From NCBI RefSeq assembly GCF_901709675.1, contig NC_051105.1, positions 4,393,104-4,457,103 of the forward strand: a stretch of DNA of 64,000 bases, in the 5' to 3' direction. The position numbers and the translations under genes were made by a program. This stretch comes from Syngnathus acus (taxonomy: Eukaryota > Chordata > Actinopteri > Syngnathiformes > Syngnathidae). This document shows, piece by piece, positions 49,330-62,682 of the stretch (position 1 is the stretch's first letter; each line of letters begins with the position of its first letter). The notes beneath the pieces are model-generated. The model searched no databases, was not told the origin of the DNA, and saw only the letters and a list, made by a program, of their open reading frames with translations.

Positions 49330-49859
49330 CAGATCAGATCAAATGATCAGGATTGTTATGCAGCTTCTGCAGACCTTGCTAATTATCTGACCATTTGAAT
49401 CGGGTGCGTTGCAACATAGAAAACATACAGGGCATCGGTCTTCGAGGACCGGAGTTGCCTACCCATGCTTTAAACATTTTGTTGACCTTTTAATATAATT
49501 CTTTGATTTTAATTAACAAGCATACTTTAATCTTTTAGGTTGGTAGCACTCAACATCACTACCAGAACAAAATCTGTTATTCCTCCATTCACCCATTTTA
49601 TATTGCGCTCATCATTAAGGTTACAGTTGAGTTGGAGCAGATCTGGTACACCCCAAACTGGTGTCCAGCCAATCACATGACATTTAACATATTCTCCTTA
49701 AAGTGTTAACTGATGCCAAATTTAAATTTTCGCGATTAAAGGATTGAAGTGTCTGTCTTGGTTTTACCTTCTTTGCCTACGTGTTTTAGTTTAAAAAAAC
49801 AAATTCTGCCAAGTTGTCAGAAAACAGGTTAATGGGCCAAAACAACTCAATTAAATAAG

Positions 49860-50230
49860 TCAACAGTTTGCAGTTCTCATCATTAGCAGCGTTGCCATGC
49901 AGGCCGAAATATTGCGCATTCCAGACTTCAAGCGGGCCATCTGGTTGCCGAGTGCACAGAGCGCCTCTTTCATATTATGTGTTTATTGTTTTTGTTAGAT
50001 CGATGCCGTTAATATCGGCCTTTCAGGATGACAAATTAGCATCCAGTACTAATCAGCGCCATTAGAAGATAAATATCAGTAATTCAATCAATGCCGGCAA
50101 TTTCTTTCGCAATAATGCGATTTGGGAATGTAAGTGATTAAGTCATTAGCTTTTACATCTGTGACGATTACAATCAATGCATGTGATTGTCTTTAAGATT
50201 ACGCTGCTACGCTTTGGTCATCTGTATTAT
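49860..50230. promoter_or_regulatory. Candidate conserved non-coding element
   Basis: This block is unlike its AT-rich flanks. It has balanced composition, no repeats and dense clusters of TAAT/ATTA and TGATT/AATCA words (tgacaaattagc, actaatcagcgccattag, tcagtaattcaatcaatgcc, gtgattaagtcattagc, cgattacaatcaatgc). Such texture is typical of developmental enhancers bound by homeodomain and TALE factors. Function and conservation are inferred. Confidence 0.4.
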
Positions 50231-51199
50231 TTTCCCCCACTTTTTTTGCTCTTTGCATATGACCGCCGCATGCCCTCAAGGATTTTTACAAGTGTACCAT
50301 GTTCCGAATAAAGACAAGCTTAGCTCCTTCTCAAGGTTTCTCAAAGAACACTAGCCTTTGGGCATCTCCTCATTTCAATATTTTAGCACTGTACAATTTT
50401 ATTTACAAAGTAATTTGTCGGTTAGTGTTAATTTCCTAAATGCAACATAAAAGAAGCACGGTGGTGTGTATGTGTGCGTGTGGAAGAGAGAGAAAAAACA
50501 TTCAAGGGGAAAGTCGTAAAAACAGCAGAGAATCAGGCAAAATTACTTCCATGTGTTTGCAGCTGGCAGCGCTAAAGGAAGCGGAGCGCTGCCTAAACGC
50601 AGCTGACCCGCCGAGACGGGGCCAATTCACTTTGAAAGGACCCGACTCTCTAATGAAGGCCTAATTTTTATTGCCACTCCGTCGGCTTCAAAGCGACGTG
50701 GCTTGCCAAACATAATTTCACTAGAGGTATTTTCAGGTGCACTGCAAATAGTTCATAAATAATTTCCCCATTAGTTCAGCCAATGTGCTTTCTGGGGTGA
50801 AGGCTTTGTCCGTTTAGTTCTCCCGACTCCTGTACCCACGGCTTGTGACATCGCAAGGCACTACTCGTGCTTCCTTCCACTATCCCTGCATTTGCGTCAG
50901 GCCTCTAAACCTTATTCCCACCATCTTAAGCAGTCATGGATCACTGAGCGGCCCTGGTAGTTCTCAGCCGAGGTGAGGAAAGTCGGTGTCAGTTGCGAGG
51001 CGACACCATTACAGGATTAGAGATTTTCAAAAATAAATCCAAGTGGAGGTCTGGACGTTGTCACCTTCAAATGACAAGAATACTTAATTGCTATATATAC
51101 CTGTATATGCATAACTTGACTTTTCAGTATTCTATTTGAGACTTTATATTCAAATATTATTATTTATTATTAATATATATATATAATATATTAATATTA

Positions 51200-51350
51200 T
51201 TTATGGTTTGTGCCTTCTTGTTTTTGTTTTGTGTCGCCTACTTGTATGTCTCGTCACCGTGGGATGGAGGAAACGGAATTTCGGTTTCTTTGTGTGTCTT
51301 GACATATGAAGGGATTGACAATAAAGCTGACTTTGACTTTGACTTTGAAA
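51200..51350 (+). repeat. Probable LINE-type 3' tail
   Basis: The segment tgggatggaggaaacggaattt, then ttgacaataaagctgacttt and a short TGACTTTGACTTTGA repeat, is the kind of 3' end left by L2/CR1-like retroposons in fish. No reverse-transcriptase sequence is attached. Confidence 0.45.
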
Positions 51351-53929
51351 TACAATCTTTTCCCGGATGCTGGATGTCATCCCTTCCTGGGTCAAACTGG
51401 AACACTCTGGACAAACTGGACTTTTAGGATTTGTAGAGTGTCACAGAGTGACGAGAATGGTGTCCAAAACGTATTAGAATTAAACAGGGTGTTACGACAG
51501 TGCCGTAAAGCGTCATTATGTTGGTGCATGCTGTCACACAGTTGTTGTTATAATAACACTAGAGTGCCTCCTCACACATCATATGCAAAATTCACCAGCC
51601 AAGTACTCTAAATCTTTTATCTACTCATTTGTGTGTCTGTGAACCTTCTTTTCTATCCCGCTGGCACTTTACTGGATTTTATGAAATTCACATTTATTCA
51701 CTTATAACATGTTCAGTGAGGTTGGGCAAAGATTGCTGTATTGCTTATCTTAGAATGTAATTTCTAATTGCTTGTGAAGTTGCAAGTTTGCATCGCTGTA
51801 CACCGTCATTCCACATTTTGCATTTAGGAAACTAGTGTCTGACAGTTACACATGGCGTCAGTGTTTCGGCCACGTTGGTCACTGACAGGCGGGTCTCATG
51901 TATATAACATACATGTGTAAAGAAAACTTGTGTGATCTGAGACCAACACAAAATCAAAAGCTAGTGTTCGGGGCGCAACAGAATGTTGTGATTTAGCAAT
52001 ATAAACACAATATAATACATTTAAACCAAATGTACATCTCGTGAAGCAAAAATAGCAAGATGATTGCTCATTAATCACTAGACCCCCCCCCCCCCCCCAC
52101 TCCTTCCATAACAACCTACATTTCTCCACCTTTTTACATTTCAATGTTGTGATTGTTCTGTAATTGTGTTTCCGCCCCTGCAGCACACTGCCTCCTTTGA
52201 AGCAGGGAAAATGGAACACTATTTTTTTTTCTTCGGGGGGCAGGCATTTCTTTGCAATAAACTGGGCTGGTGTCATACACGCAACGTGTTTATTGGGCAA
52301 ACAGGCCATAAATCACAGTTGGGATTACCCAATACTCCTCTGCCTGTATCCACGTGGTTACCGTGCGCACCAATTATAAACCACTATACTTATGTGGTGC
52401 TAATAATTATTAGACGTATAGCGGGGCGGACCTACTGAACCTTCGTTGTAATAAATGTGTATTCATAACACGGGGAAGTGGGATATTGTGTATGGGGTCA
52501 CACAAGGGGTCACACAGAGCTACTTCTTGGCCATAGATTAATGTACTGTAAAAGGCTAGCACTTTGATACACACTGGAATGTTTTTTATATATGATATTT
52601 TCTATTTACATATTGTCAATGCCAAATGTAAACCAATGCAAAATGTGATATAAAAAATAACAGCAAAAAAGGTAGCTTTTTATAAACATACTAATACACC
52701 CTGCAAAAGAACAAAAATGAATAGATGAAACTCACTGATAATGGATACAAAATATGTCTATTCCAAAAGCACACGTATAATGACGGCTTTTAGGAGGAAG
52801 CTTTACATGCTTCAGTCATCTTTCGTGGAATCATGCGACTAAATGATGAGGCTGTTGTTCTTACTTCTCACCTCGCCGTCATGTTTATCTTCGTCCGGCT
52901 CCTGTTTGGGATCCGACCTGCAACATAAGACTGATGCGTCTAGTGATTCATGGCTTCAGCCGCTCTAATTCCCGAACACACACAAACCCTCATTAATGAC
53001 TTGTTATTGAAAGAAAGGGAGCCCTCTGTATCTGTTAAACAAACACCGGCCCTGTTTAATGAGCTCTGTCTCGGAAAGCAAGACGCTTGGGTCTTGGCCA
53101 GCCAACGCGCTGTCCCTAAAGCTGGAACTTAAAAGACAAAAAAAAAATCATAAAAGATCTATTTTAGAAGGCGCGACATTATTCCCTTTCTGTTGTCGGG
53201 TCAAGAGTTGTCCTTTTGATTGATGAAAATGTGTTCAGAATGCCTTTCAGTGCTCTGGATCCCAGAGCCAATTCCACTGGCTCCCAACAGGAAATGAGAG
53301 ATTTAGGAGTACGGAGTCGGGCGGTGTGTTCACATGGTGGGTCGCAGACACATTGCACACCTAAAGCAGATGTGAGCGCAAAGGCTCCAATGATAATAAT
53401 CGATGGATCACTGACAAAAAAACAAGGCACTTGCCAAGAGCTGAATTGTGTTTCTCACTATCACCTCTTTTTTTTCTCTTTTGCAATAAATAATTTTCTT
53501 TGAACCAAACACAAAAAGATTCAGAAAACTTGGGTGTCTGCAGATCCTTATGTTTTTAATTGGATTTTCATAAAGAAATCCCTAAATCTGATGTATAATC
53601 TTTGGATAATTTAATGTCTTAAACTTGATTGAAGTGATCATTGGAGGGAAAAAAAAGTCCTTAAATGTCTTAAATTTGGCTTTCTTAACCCTGCAGACAT
53701 ACGGAAAACTGACTGAACTGAAGGAAGACATTTCAAGTGGTCTTTGAGATAACCCTGCCAAGCAGAGGCGGTTATTAGATAGCTGGGCCGCAATTAATCC
53801 AACGGAGCGGCACAATACTGATCCCCATCAAACGATTTCCAGACCCCCGCACCCCCACCCACATTCTCCACTAACACTTTCTAATCATAAATAATCACAC
53901 ACAAAAAAAGACACTCAATTAGATTAGTC

Positions 53930-54260
53930 TCCCAAGTCGGGGCTTTATAAGGGGGAAGACATTCCTCTAGCCCATTGCTAACTATTAAGCTAAAGTGTAA
54001 TTGCTCTCTGGTGGCTTCATATCAGTTGCGAGCTTGGGGTTTTAACGGGCCTTATTAGGCGATTTTCAAAGCAGCGCTGATTGAGTGTATTGAATTTAGA
54101 CTGACGACTCTCGGAGAGAAGATTGAAATCATCCATAGTCGCTATATGGAGATTAGATTGCCCGTGTTTTGATTAGCGGGGAACATGTTGTGAAATAATG
54201 ATGTCTGGAGTTTGTGCTTAGAGTTTGCCAAATTTGAAGGCGGCAAAGTTTCTGAATGCT
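53930..54260. promoter_or_regulatory. Candidate conserved non-coding element
   Basis: A repeat-free block with long low-bias words such as cttattaggcgattttcaaag, gcgctgattgagtgtattga and ggagattagattgcccgtg, and several TGATT/ATTAG cores. Composition differs from the neutral AT-rich surroundings. Regulatory role is inferred. Confidence 0.35.
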
Positions 54261-57200
54261 TATGATGTAGCTCCGTTTGATATAATCGACAATTTGCATG
54301 TTAAGTCACTATTAGTGACTACTGCTGTATGATCCATATCTCCCTCTACAAAAAATAGATTTTTCTTGCTCTCATTGAATTCTTTGAAATCACAGTAAAC
54401 AATATACATCAAAAAATTCTTCAGAAACCTCACACAGAGGTGTCATGAAATTAGAGCGTCCCTTGAAATTAGAAGATCAGACCTGTAAAAGAAGATCTGG
54501 TATTCATTTGATCGTAGCTTCCAGAAAAATCGTAGACTGTCATTTGTTTGTTTTTGTATATTACAAGAGGACAGGAGAAATGAGAGCCAAGTTTGAAACT
54601 TCTCAATCCTGTCCTGATGTTTGTAAAAGTGGCTCCTGGATTCTGTTTCACACTTTCTTAGATGATAAAGAGGATCACTCTTGTTTTCAGAGTCAGATCT
54701 ACCAATGTGTCATGTTTTCCTTCCTATTTATCAAAACCCCCCTTCGGGATAATCTACTCAAGAAAATTATCACCATGACGTGGTTGGACCTGTTTCATCA
54801 CGTTACCAGATAAAAGAAGAGACGGGAGTCGTTCTGGAAGACGTGAAGTGTCGTTATAGTCCGGTAAGGGAATCAAGGAATCATTGATTCCTCTCCCTGG
54901 ACCTCACAGAATTTTGTCTATTCGTCTGCCAACCCGTATTACCGCGCACAGGTTTTCCTCTCTGCCACTGCAAGAAATTGCATTGACCTCTTCTATCTAT
55001 TGCTTCCATATGCAGGCAGTTATCTCTCTTGCGAATGGAAATGAGAGCTGAAATTGCAACAAATGGGGCCATGCCACTGAATGCAGATGTCCCAGGACCA
55101 AAGTGCACATGCCCGATTAAATTAACTTTCACCCCTCCGCCGACAGAACAGACATCTCTTTTACAAGCGTACCCCCCACTCCCCCCACACCTGCAATTAG
55201 TTTTGTGAACAACTGTACATCTGCACATGGGAAATAAGAAGCGATGGCATCAAGCATCTGGCTTGAACGCAATTCGGCATTCACCAAGTGGAAGCGCCCA
55301 AGGCCTCCTTTTCCAAAGCATGGCCGGGTGTGGCCTTGTGCTCTTATTCCCTGTCTTCTCCTTTTTTTGGGGGGGGGGGATTGGCTGTTTGACAGAGAAC
55401 ACCTGTTCCTGAGGGTTGCACCGGAGAGTCGACTGTGACAAGGCACCATAGGAAGGGAAGGGGAGGGGCTGCTCTCTGAGAGGCTACAGGTGCTTCCTCT
55501 GTGAGTCTCTGGGAAAGACAGAGCCTTGATAATGTATGTAAATGGGGGCAAGCTCTTCATGCCCTTGATCAAGTTTCTCTATCTGCACCCCCTCCTTGAA
55601 TAATAAGAAAACCTTATAAAAGTAGCCTGACAGGTAATTTACTAAATTGCTTAAATGTTGCTGAGAGCCTGGAGTGTTAATATGCTTCCATTCAGCGTAG
55701 GGAGAGGTCAGCGTCTGAAGATCCCCTCCCACACGTTGCCCTTTTGGGTTGTTCTCTAATGATTGCCGCATCTGAGCACATATATTCGCACAATCATATT
55801 TTTGTTAACATTGAGTCACTTTGGCGTGAAATTCTCTTTGTTGGTTGCTTCGCCCTTCAGGGACCCCCACCCCCTCAGTTATAGCTAATGAGCGTTTTCC
55901 GAGCTCGGTCTCTCATCGATCTCGAAAAACGCGGAACATGCCCCTGCTTTTTCTCCATCTCTAGCAACCCGTCCACCACCAAAACCATCACTTAAAGTCT
56001 TGCCGGTTCACGTACATAAGAATTACATAGACGCAAAAGGCATGCAGAATTAGAAGATACAGGTGCTAACTTATTTGTCCATGTCTGTTCCCTGCTTGGG
56101 CTAATGCAGAGCAGGTGGTGGTTGCTTTAATCAAGTGGCGAGAGGGCAGCACGTAGATTTGCAGCTTGTTGAAAGGCCTGTCGTACACATGGGCTTCATT
56201 ACGGGGTTAGAGGCAAATCAGTCAGGAACAATTGTTTTCCCACTCCTGCCGGAATACTTTCCTCTCCCCATGTCTCACACATGCTGATGGATTCCTGCAT
56301 GTCAGTTTTGGAGAAGACCCAATGGGCTTAGTTCTGTTGCTAAATCTAATTCCTCCAACTTGAACAATAAAAATATGCCAGTGAATTTCATGCTCCGACG
56401 ACAAACAACAAATACAAAAGCAGCCTTTATTTGTTCGTTTATGCCTCAAACAGTAGTCTGTTGATGTCACTTAATTCTGTCTCTTAGCAGACACAATTAG
56501 AAACATTTTACGTGATATTCCCCAGTTCCTTCCTTTTTAAAACACATGTACTGTAAAGCTTGCTAGTGAAACAAAAAAATAATTAAACATTGTATCATTA
56601 AACACCAAAAATGTTCAATAGAACCAAAGTCCACCCGCTTAATGTTAATGAAATGGCATGGACAGGCTAGCAGAAATTAGCATCGTCACTTTTAGTCTAA
56701 ACCTCCAAACTATTGCTTATTGAAAGACTGATACGCTTCTAATGTAACTTATTTATTTATTTATTTATTTAAATATTTATTTATATATACATACCCATCA
56801 CACTTATCTGAATTGTGCCACTCAAGTAAAATATTGGCAATGTCACTTTTTTTTGTTTTGGAGCACTTTTATTCCCCAAAATAAATTAAGTGTATTCCTA
56901 AAAACTAGAGCACGCTTTACTTCAAATGCATTTCCATTTTAATGAATAGTTTTGCCCATTACTTCGAATTTAGTGAACAATTTAAAGCAAACTTCACTGC
57001 ACGAAATATACTTAGTGACTACTTGACAAGATGTGTCTCTCCGTGAATACATTTTGACAAAAAACACGTTAAACAAAAAGAAACAAATGATGGCGCTTGG
57101 CTGCAAAGAACTGCTTGTGATGAATGGACCACTCGGGAGGTTGAAAAGCGCATTCACACAAATGATTCCAACAATTCAGACAAATGAGCAAATAACTTCA

Positions 57201-57899
57201 TGTTAGCCGAGACAAGGATGTATGACAACGTCGGCCAGCTAACATGCAGAGCCCCCCTCATTTCCAGTTTAAATGGAGTGATTTTTAGGAATTATGGCAT
57301 TAGGGGAATACCAGGAAACTAAAGAGCTCTGCTTTTTTTTAAAAAGGTAACATCTGTCCATGAAACATCGCGATAGCTCTGCAAGGCTCGTATTTGACTT
57401 AAAGAAAATGGACTTGAAGATTTTGTTTGCAAGTTTATTAAATCTGTAGTTTTGTCAGATTTTTGTGGCATGAAATGGAGCTGGAGCAGAATATTTTCCT
57501 TTTACTTTGCATGTATTTATATTTTCCTTGTCTCTTGGTTCTTCACGTATTTTTCATCTTATTTTGACTCACACAGCTTTGGTCCCACAGACGCATTTTG
57601 CTTTCTTTACCTTAAAAAAAGGATGTTGTTTTTTTTGTATTCACAAGAGGGTTACACAAAGCAGCTTTGGCTTTTAGTTCAACCTACTTGAAAATCATAT
57701 CCCAAAGTTGAACTTCCTGGAGGGAATTTGATGTGGTTTTGTGAGTGTAAAGAGGGAGAATATTGTAGCAGCAACCTACTTTTTGGTTACTACTACTATT
57801 ATTGTAACTGGTTGTCTTGAACTAGAATTACTAACAATAATGACAACTGTAGTCAAAAACCTAATTTGTCTTATTTATCACCAATTCACTTCTTGCTAT

Positions 57900-58196
57900 C
57901 ATTTAGAGGGCTGTCAATTTAATTTTCGTTGCAGGCCACATTGTAGTTATGGTTTCCCTCGTGGGGGCATTAATGACTGAATCCAGCATAAAAAGGTTCA
58001 ACAATTTTCTAATTTATTTTCAAAGTGGGATTTTAAAAACAAGTTGAAATATCTCACTGGAAGACAATCTACAATTTTGGTATTTTAACAAGAAACATTG
58101 AGTTGACACATGAGTTTCCTTTGCGGGCCACATAAAATGATATGGCGAGCCGGATCCGGCCCCCGGGGCCTTGAGTTTGACACCTGTGATTTAGCA
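57900..58196. mobile_element. Non-autonomous hAT-like element
   Basis: The segment gttgcaggccacattgtagtta and tggtttccctcgtgggggca, then agttgaaatatctcactgg, and finally gggccacataaaatgatatg, gcgagccggatccggccccc and gagtttgacacctgtg are recurrent parts of a hAT-type repeat common in fish genomes. There is no transposase. Exact ends are uncertain. Confidence 0.5.
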
Positions 58197-58419
58197 GCTT
58201 TAGACTACCAGAGAGTGCCACTGCCGAACTTATCTTTTCGCACTCAAATTGGAACCTTTGTGCAATCAAGGCTCCTAAAGCTGGCCAATGTTTAAACAGC
58301 CCCAAAAATGAAAAGTAGGTGGAGAGTCAATACTCAAATACAGATTGGGAGGGGAACCAAAACAAAAAATATAGTGAAAATACAGTATAATTAAAAATAG
58401 TGTAAATGTAACATGGCGT

Positions 58420-58805
58420 TTCAGAAGAAGATCATTATACGAACGGTCAAACATGGTGGTGATAGGGTGATGGTCTGGAGTTGCTTTTCAGCTTCAGGAC
58501 CTGGTTGACTTGTCGTGATTGATAAAACCATGAAGTCTGCTTTTTATCAGAAAATCCTGAGAGATTGTTTGGCTACAAGTAAGCACACTTGATTTCTGCA
58601 GCCAACTTCTGAATAGCTGAATTTAAGCAGTACTGCTGGCTAATCTATCGTCACGAAGTTGTAGAAGACTCTTTACCAGTAATAGCGAATGAAAATATTT
58701 TTTCCACCTAATTATAAATCACCATTTAAAAACTGCATTTGTTGTTTAATTTCATTCACGTCAAATTTGAGGAGAAGCCAAATACTTTTTCATGGCACTG
58801 CAGTT
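58420..58805 (+). pseudogene. Tc1-like transposase remnant
   Basis: The plus strand contains VKHGGDRVMVWSCFSASGPG, the catalytic-core motif of Tc1/mariner transposases, then after a frame change DKTMKSAFYQKILRDC. Stops and frame changes show it is dead. The segment ends near ctttttcatggcactgcag, a typical Tc1 terminal-repeat type ending. About half of the element is missing. Confidence 0.75.
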
Positions 58806-61800
58806 GGGCATCGTTTTTGATATGTCAGCTGCCGCCTCGCGCCATCCCCTCCCGTCCTAAATGGAAGCAGGTTGGTGACAGGAGGACTTACTGTCACGGC
58901 AGCTTGTCAGACTGAAAAAATATTAAGCAGCTAAGACAAGGAGTGTTTTTGCCCCGGTCACTGACACAGAACAGGGAACAATTAAAGGCTGTTTTTTTTT
59001 TCTTTTTTCGGCGAGCTGTTAAGTCTGCACCTGCAGTGACACTCTGAAGCAAGGTCAGGCGTGGGAGTGTGAAGAGAACTTCTTTTTGACCTTTTGACCC
59101 TCACTTGTTTTCAAAGGCTAAAATGGCTGGAAGAGGAAGACATGGCTTTATGTGTAACAAAGAACTTTTTAGTCTTAGTGGATGAAATTGAATCAATGTG
59201 TAAGACTTATTATATTACAAAATCAAAATGCACATATCGATAGATGTGATCAATTTATAGATTTGAGGTGCAGGAAAAACGTGCAGCAATTTGGAGGACG
59301 AGTTTATCGTCAATGTTTGTAAATATCTGGAGCGGTACAACACTGCGAGCTATGTGTACCGGGACCAGGAGAGAAAAGAGATGGCTTGGAGGAAAAAGTT
59401 TGCTATAAAGAGGAGTACAGTGGAGAGGAGGAATCATAAGTGCAGTGTGAAAAGGGCCTGATAGCATTAATCCATTCCAGCATGCCAGTTTTTTTTTTAC
59501 ATGTTTTTTAATATGATAATGCTGTATGAACCGAAGAGAATGTTTAGAAATAAACTGTTTTTTCTTTATAATAATCGGAAAGTCACACACAATGCTGTAA
59601 ATTTGTGTTGATTTGCCGTCATGAGTGACATCATTAACTAACCTGATAGTTCAGTGTTAGCTTCTGCTCCTTCCACATGCCTTCAATTTGATTGTTTTCC
59701 TGTTAAGTAAATGACTTAAAGAGTATTGGCTCCTGAACATTTAGCGTTTTTTTTGTACTTGACTGGCGAATCAGCAGCTTGCGCAACACAATGCAAAAAT
59801 CAACACAGCGACAGCTCGTAAGCAACCGGGGCACTCGTAAGCAGTCATGGAGAGAAATGTCGCCCAGAACAAATGTGCATCAGGTGCAATGAATTGAAAC
59901 GTTGACCTCATCAGACAAAGTTCACCAGCTCGACGACCGCACCGCTTCACTTCCTGCGAGTGCGACGGTGCTTCCTGTTTGGCCGCTTGCCCGCTCCAGT
60001 CCTGCGTTTGTGTGCGTGTGTCGCTGGCGGGCAGGCCGTAAAGCTGTCTTAACCGGAGCGGTGATTAATACACCCATCACTTTCTAAACGCTGCCTGCCT
60101 GCTCTGTTGCAGCCTTCAGGCCCAACACGGCGGACCGATGTTTTCTTTTCCCATGAGCGCCCGCCCCTTCACTCCACACGGGGTCAGTGAGAGAAAGAAG
60201 CATTCTTTAATTTGACAATTAGTCAGTGCACTCTTATGGGGGAGGGTGAAAGAAAAGGATTGCCCTCATTAGCTGTAATTATCTAATTGCCTTTCATCTC
60301 AATTGTGTGTAATTTTCACTTCACGGATTATACAAATACTATAAATGCACCTCTGTGTTATGTGTGTATCCTGAAGGTGGGGAGAAGAAAACAGGCAAAT
60401 GCTGCTGTCAGTTCTTGATGGAGAGAAGGATTTATATTTTAGTCCTCGCAAAGAGGCTGATTGTTTGTGAAGGGCGAATTCAAAAGGCGATCATGTCAAC
60501 AGCATCCCAGTTAGAATTCATCCAGATTAGGAGAAGCTTTTTTCCTATTGGAGCCATTTAGGTCCGCTTTGGTTTTCATCTACCCATCAGAGGATTTTTT
60601 TTTTTTGGGTGGTCACATTTATGAGCAGTCGTTACAAAAAATAGATATTGTTAATATTGTTTGACCTGACAAAAATATGAAATAGTACAGATATTTCATA
60701 CATTAAAATGTATTAGGGTTGCTGCTGTTTGAATATTTCTAATGTGTAAAAAAGTGCATTCATTTTCTGACCTTGTAGTAAAAATAACATGTATTTTATT
60801 GTGAATGTATTTGTATTTTAGAAATATCTTGATCATGCGGATAACTGTGATCAATTTGGTCATGCTAATTGAACCGTGAAATCTTCATTCAGTTTTCATC
60901 TCCAGGAAGCAGCAAGAAACTCAAAATAGTTGTCTGGCTCATTTTACAGATACTTTGGGGTTGCAGGGTGGAAATTTGTGTGTGTGTGGGGGGGGACCAA
61001 TCGAGACAACAACAGGTTTTAGTGCAGCAGTGCCAAAGGTAACTTAAGTCAAATGGAGACCAGCGTTGTCTGAGGCAACAGTTGTCGGATGTGATTGTCG
61101 GAATGCATTTAAAGGGGGATTCCCCCTCAAATCAAATGGAATTATGGAATCACAGGGGATCTCCTGCAGGAGTATGCACATAAGAAGCGTAATGAGTTTT
61201 GCATGTCTGTGTCAAGGAGCTCTCAATCTCAGAGGTCTGAATGGGAAATGTAGCCCATCTGTTGAGCAAGAACTGGGGGATCGAGATGATTACACGACAG
61301 GATCATCTATTAGCGCTGTCGCTAGGAATCCGCCGTGGGAGCGCCGAGCAAATCGGCTTCCACCACCTCATCTGTTAAAATTGCAAGACTTTGAAAGAAA
61401 ACGCTCGACAAAATGTCCTGCAGTGCATAAAGACAATTATTTTCGCGGCATTAAAAAAGTTCATATTTGAATGAGAATTCTTTTAGCAAGTGTTATGCGG
61501 TCTACATGAATGAGTTTGAGTTTTTAAAGTTTACGAGTTTTTTTTTAAAGCTGCTTAACTTTGCCACCAGCAGAGGCGCTGTTTCCACACAGCCAATTTG
61601 CTGTCTCATGAAGACTTCAGCACGACACTACCATGTCCCATTTAAAAATAACTATTTGAATAATTAAAATTAATTATCGTCAAGGAAATTAGGTCAAATG
61701 CCTCAAATCGTCATTTTCCAATCCTATTGCAATTATTTAGTGCGTAATTAGAAATGGCTCAACATTATTTACTGATTTGGCCTTGCTTCCATTAAATCTT

Positions 61801-62682
61801 TTAATTGCAGCCTATTAACAAAAGCTTCCATTGCAATGAAGGTGTGTCACTGCATTGTAATCACATTTTAAGAAGGACGAGCAAAGCTGAAAGTTACATT
61901 TATCTTATTTCCAGTCGGTGGGTTTCACCTTTTTGTCAGATAATGAGCATAAACTGTCTGGCGCGCTAACGAGCTTCTCGTGGCTGTTGATTTGAATAAC
62001 AACACTCGCGTCGCAGAAAGGCAGCAGAGAACAAAGTCTCGTCTTCCTCGTTACCCTCGTCGCTTGATTGTTCCCAGCCTTCTGTGTGAAGACTCATCCT
62101 AATATCATCTCCTAATCTGCCACCCTCTCCTCCAGATGCCCCCGTCGCCACTCGCTTTCATGTCTGACTGTCGTTCAAAGCCTCACGGTTAATGTGATTT
62201 ATTCCTCGCTGCGCATTATTTTGTTCCTCCTAATTTGTTTGGCTTCGTTGGCGCGGGAGCGTAAATCAGAATCAAAGCAGGTTGCCTCGCGCTTTTTCGC
62301 CGTCACCTCCGCTAATGGCCCGGCTGGTGGAGGTTTGCGTTGAGGAGAAGCAGACCTGCTGTCTGCCCAAATCACCTTTCCATCCTTTCCTCTCGTCATT
62401 AACACAAAGAGCTCATTGGCTACCAGCACAAACACCTTCCCTGACCGACCCCTGGACTATAAATCAGTGAGTTTGGTTGCGCCAAAGTAACCTACAATGA
62501 TTACACATGACAACTTTGCAACATTTGGGAGAAAAGAAAATGTTTTCTTGAAATCAAATGTGGCACTGCGTTCAGACAACCTGTCATATCTGAGGGACAA
62601 GCAATGGACCCAAAAGCATCTTCTATCTTTTTAGCTTCCCCACATCCATTTTTTGTAGCACCTGGTCAACGGTTGATCACAA
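58806..62682. other. Non-coding region before the right-hand Tc1 remnant
   Basis: No gene is supported. The segments 60220-60330 and 61660-61880 are repeat-free and rich in ATTA/TAAT words (second annotated separately). An open frame at 61066-61470 (134 codons) lacks any recognised domain. 61960-62440 is mildly GC-rich. Confidence 0.4.
61660..61880. promoter_or_regulatory. Candidate conserved non-coding element
   Basis: Dense homeodomain-type words in a repeat-free block: aattaggtcaaatgcctcaa, ttgcaattatttagtgcgta, attagaaatggctcaac, tcttttaattgcagcctatt. The neighbouring DNA lacks this density. Function is inferred. Confidence 0.35.

Larger units (their letters stand above)
50231..57899. 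other. Non-coding region, right-middle of the gene desert
   Basis: Beyond the entries at 51200-51350 and 53930-54260, no gene is supported. The segments 50500-50780, 52950-53110, 54880-55140 and 55440-55780 share the same repeat-free, homeodomain-word-rich texture. An open frame at 54445-54813 (122 codons) has no recognisable domain. A TTTA repeat lies at about 56748-56790. Confidence 0.4.

Noticed and set aside
49115-49390. 91-codon frame with Trp-Met-Asp-Gly repeats
   Set aside because: It is the GGAT microsatellite.
54445-54813. 122-codon open frame
   Set aside because: No domain, motif or splice context; AT-rich codon use like the surrounding non-coding DNA.
61066-61470. 134-codon open frame
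   Set aside because: No recognised domain and no start or splice support; more likely an open stretch in non-coding sequence, though a conservation check would settle it.
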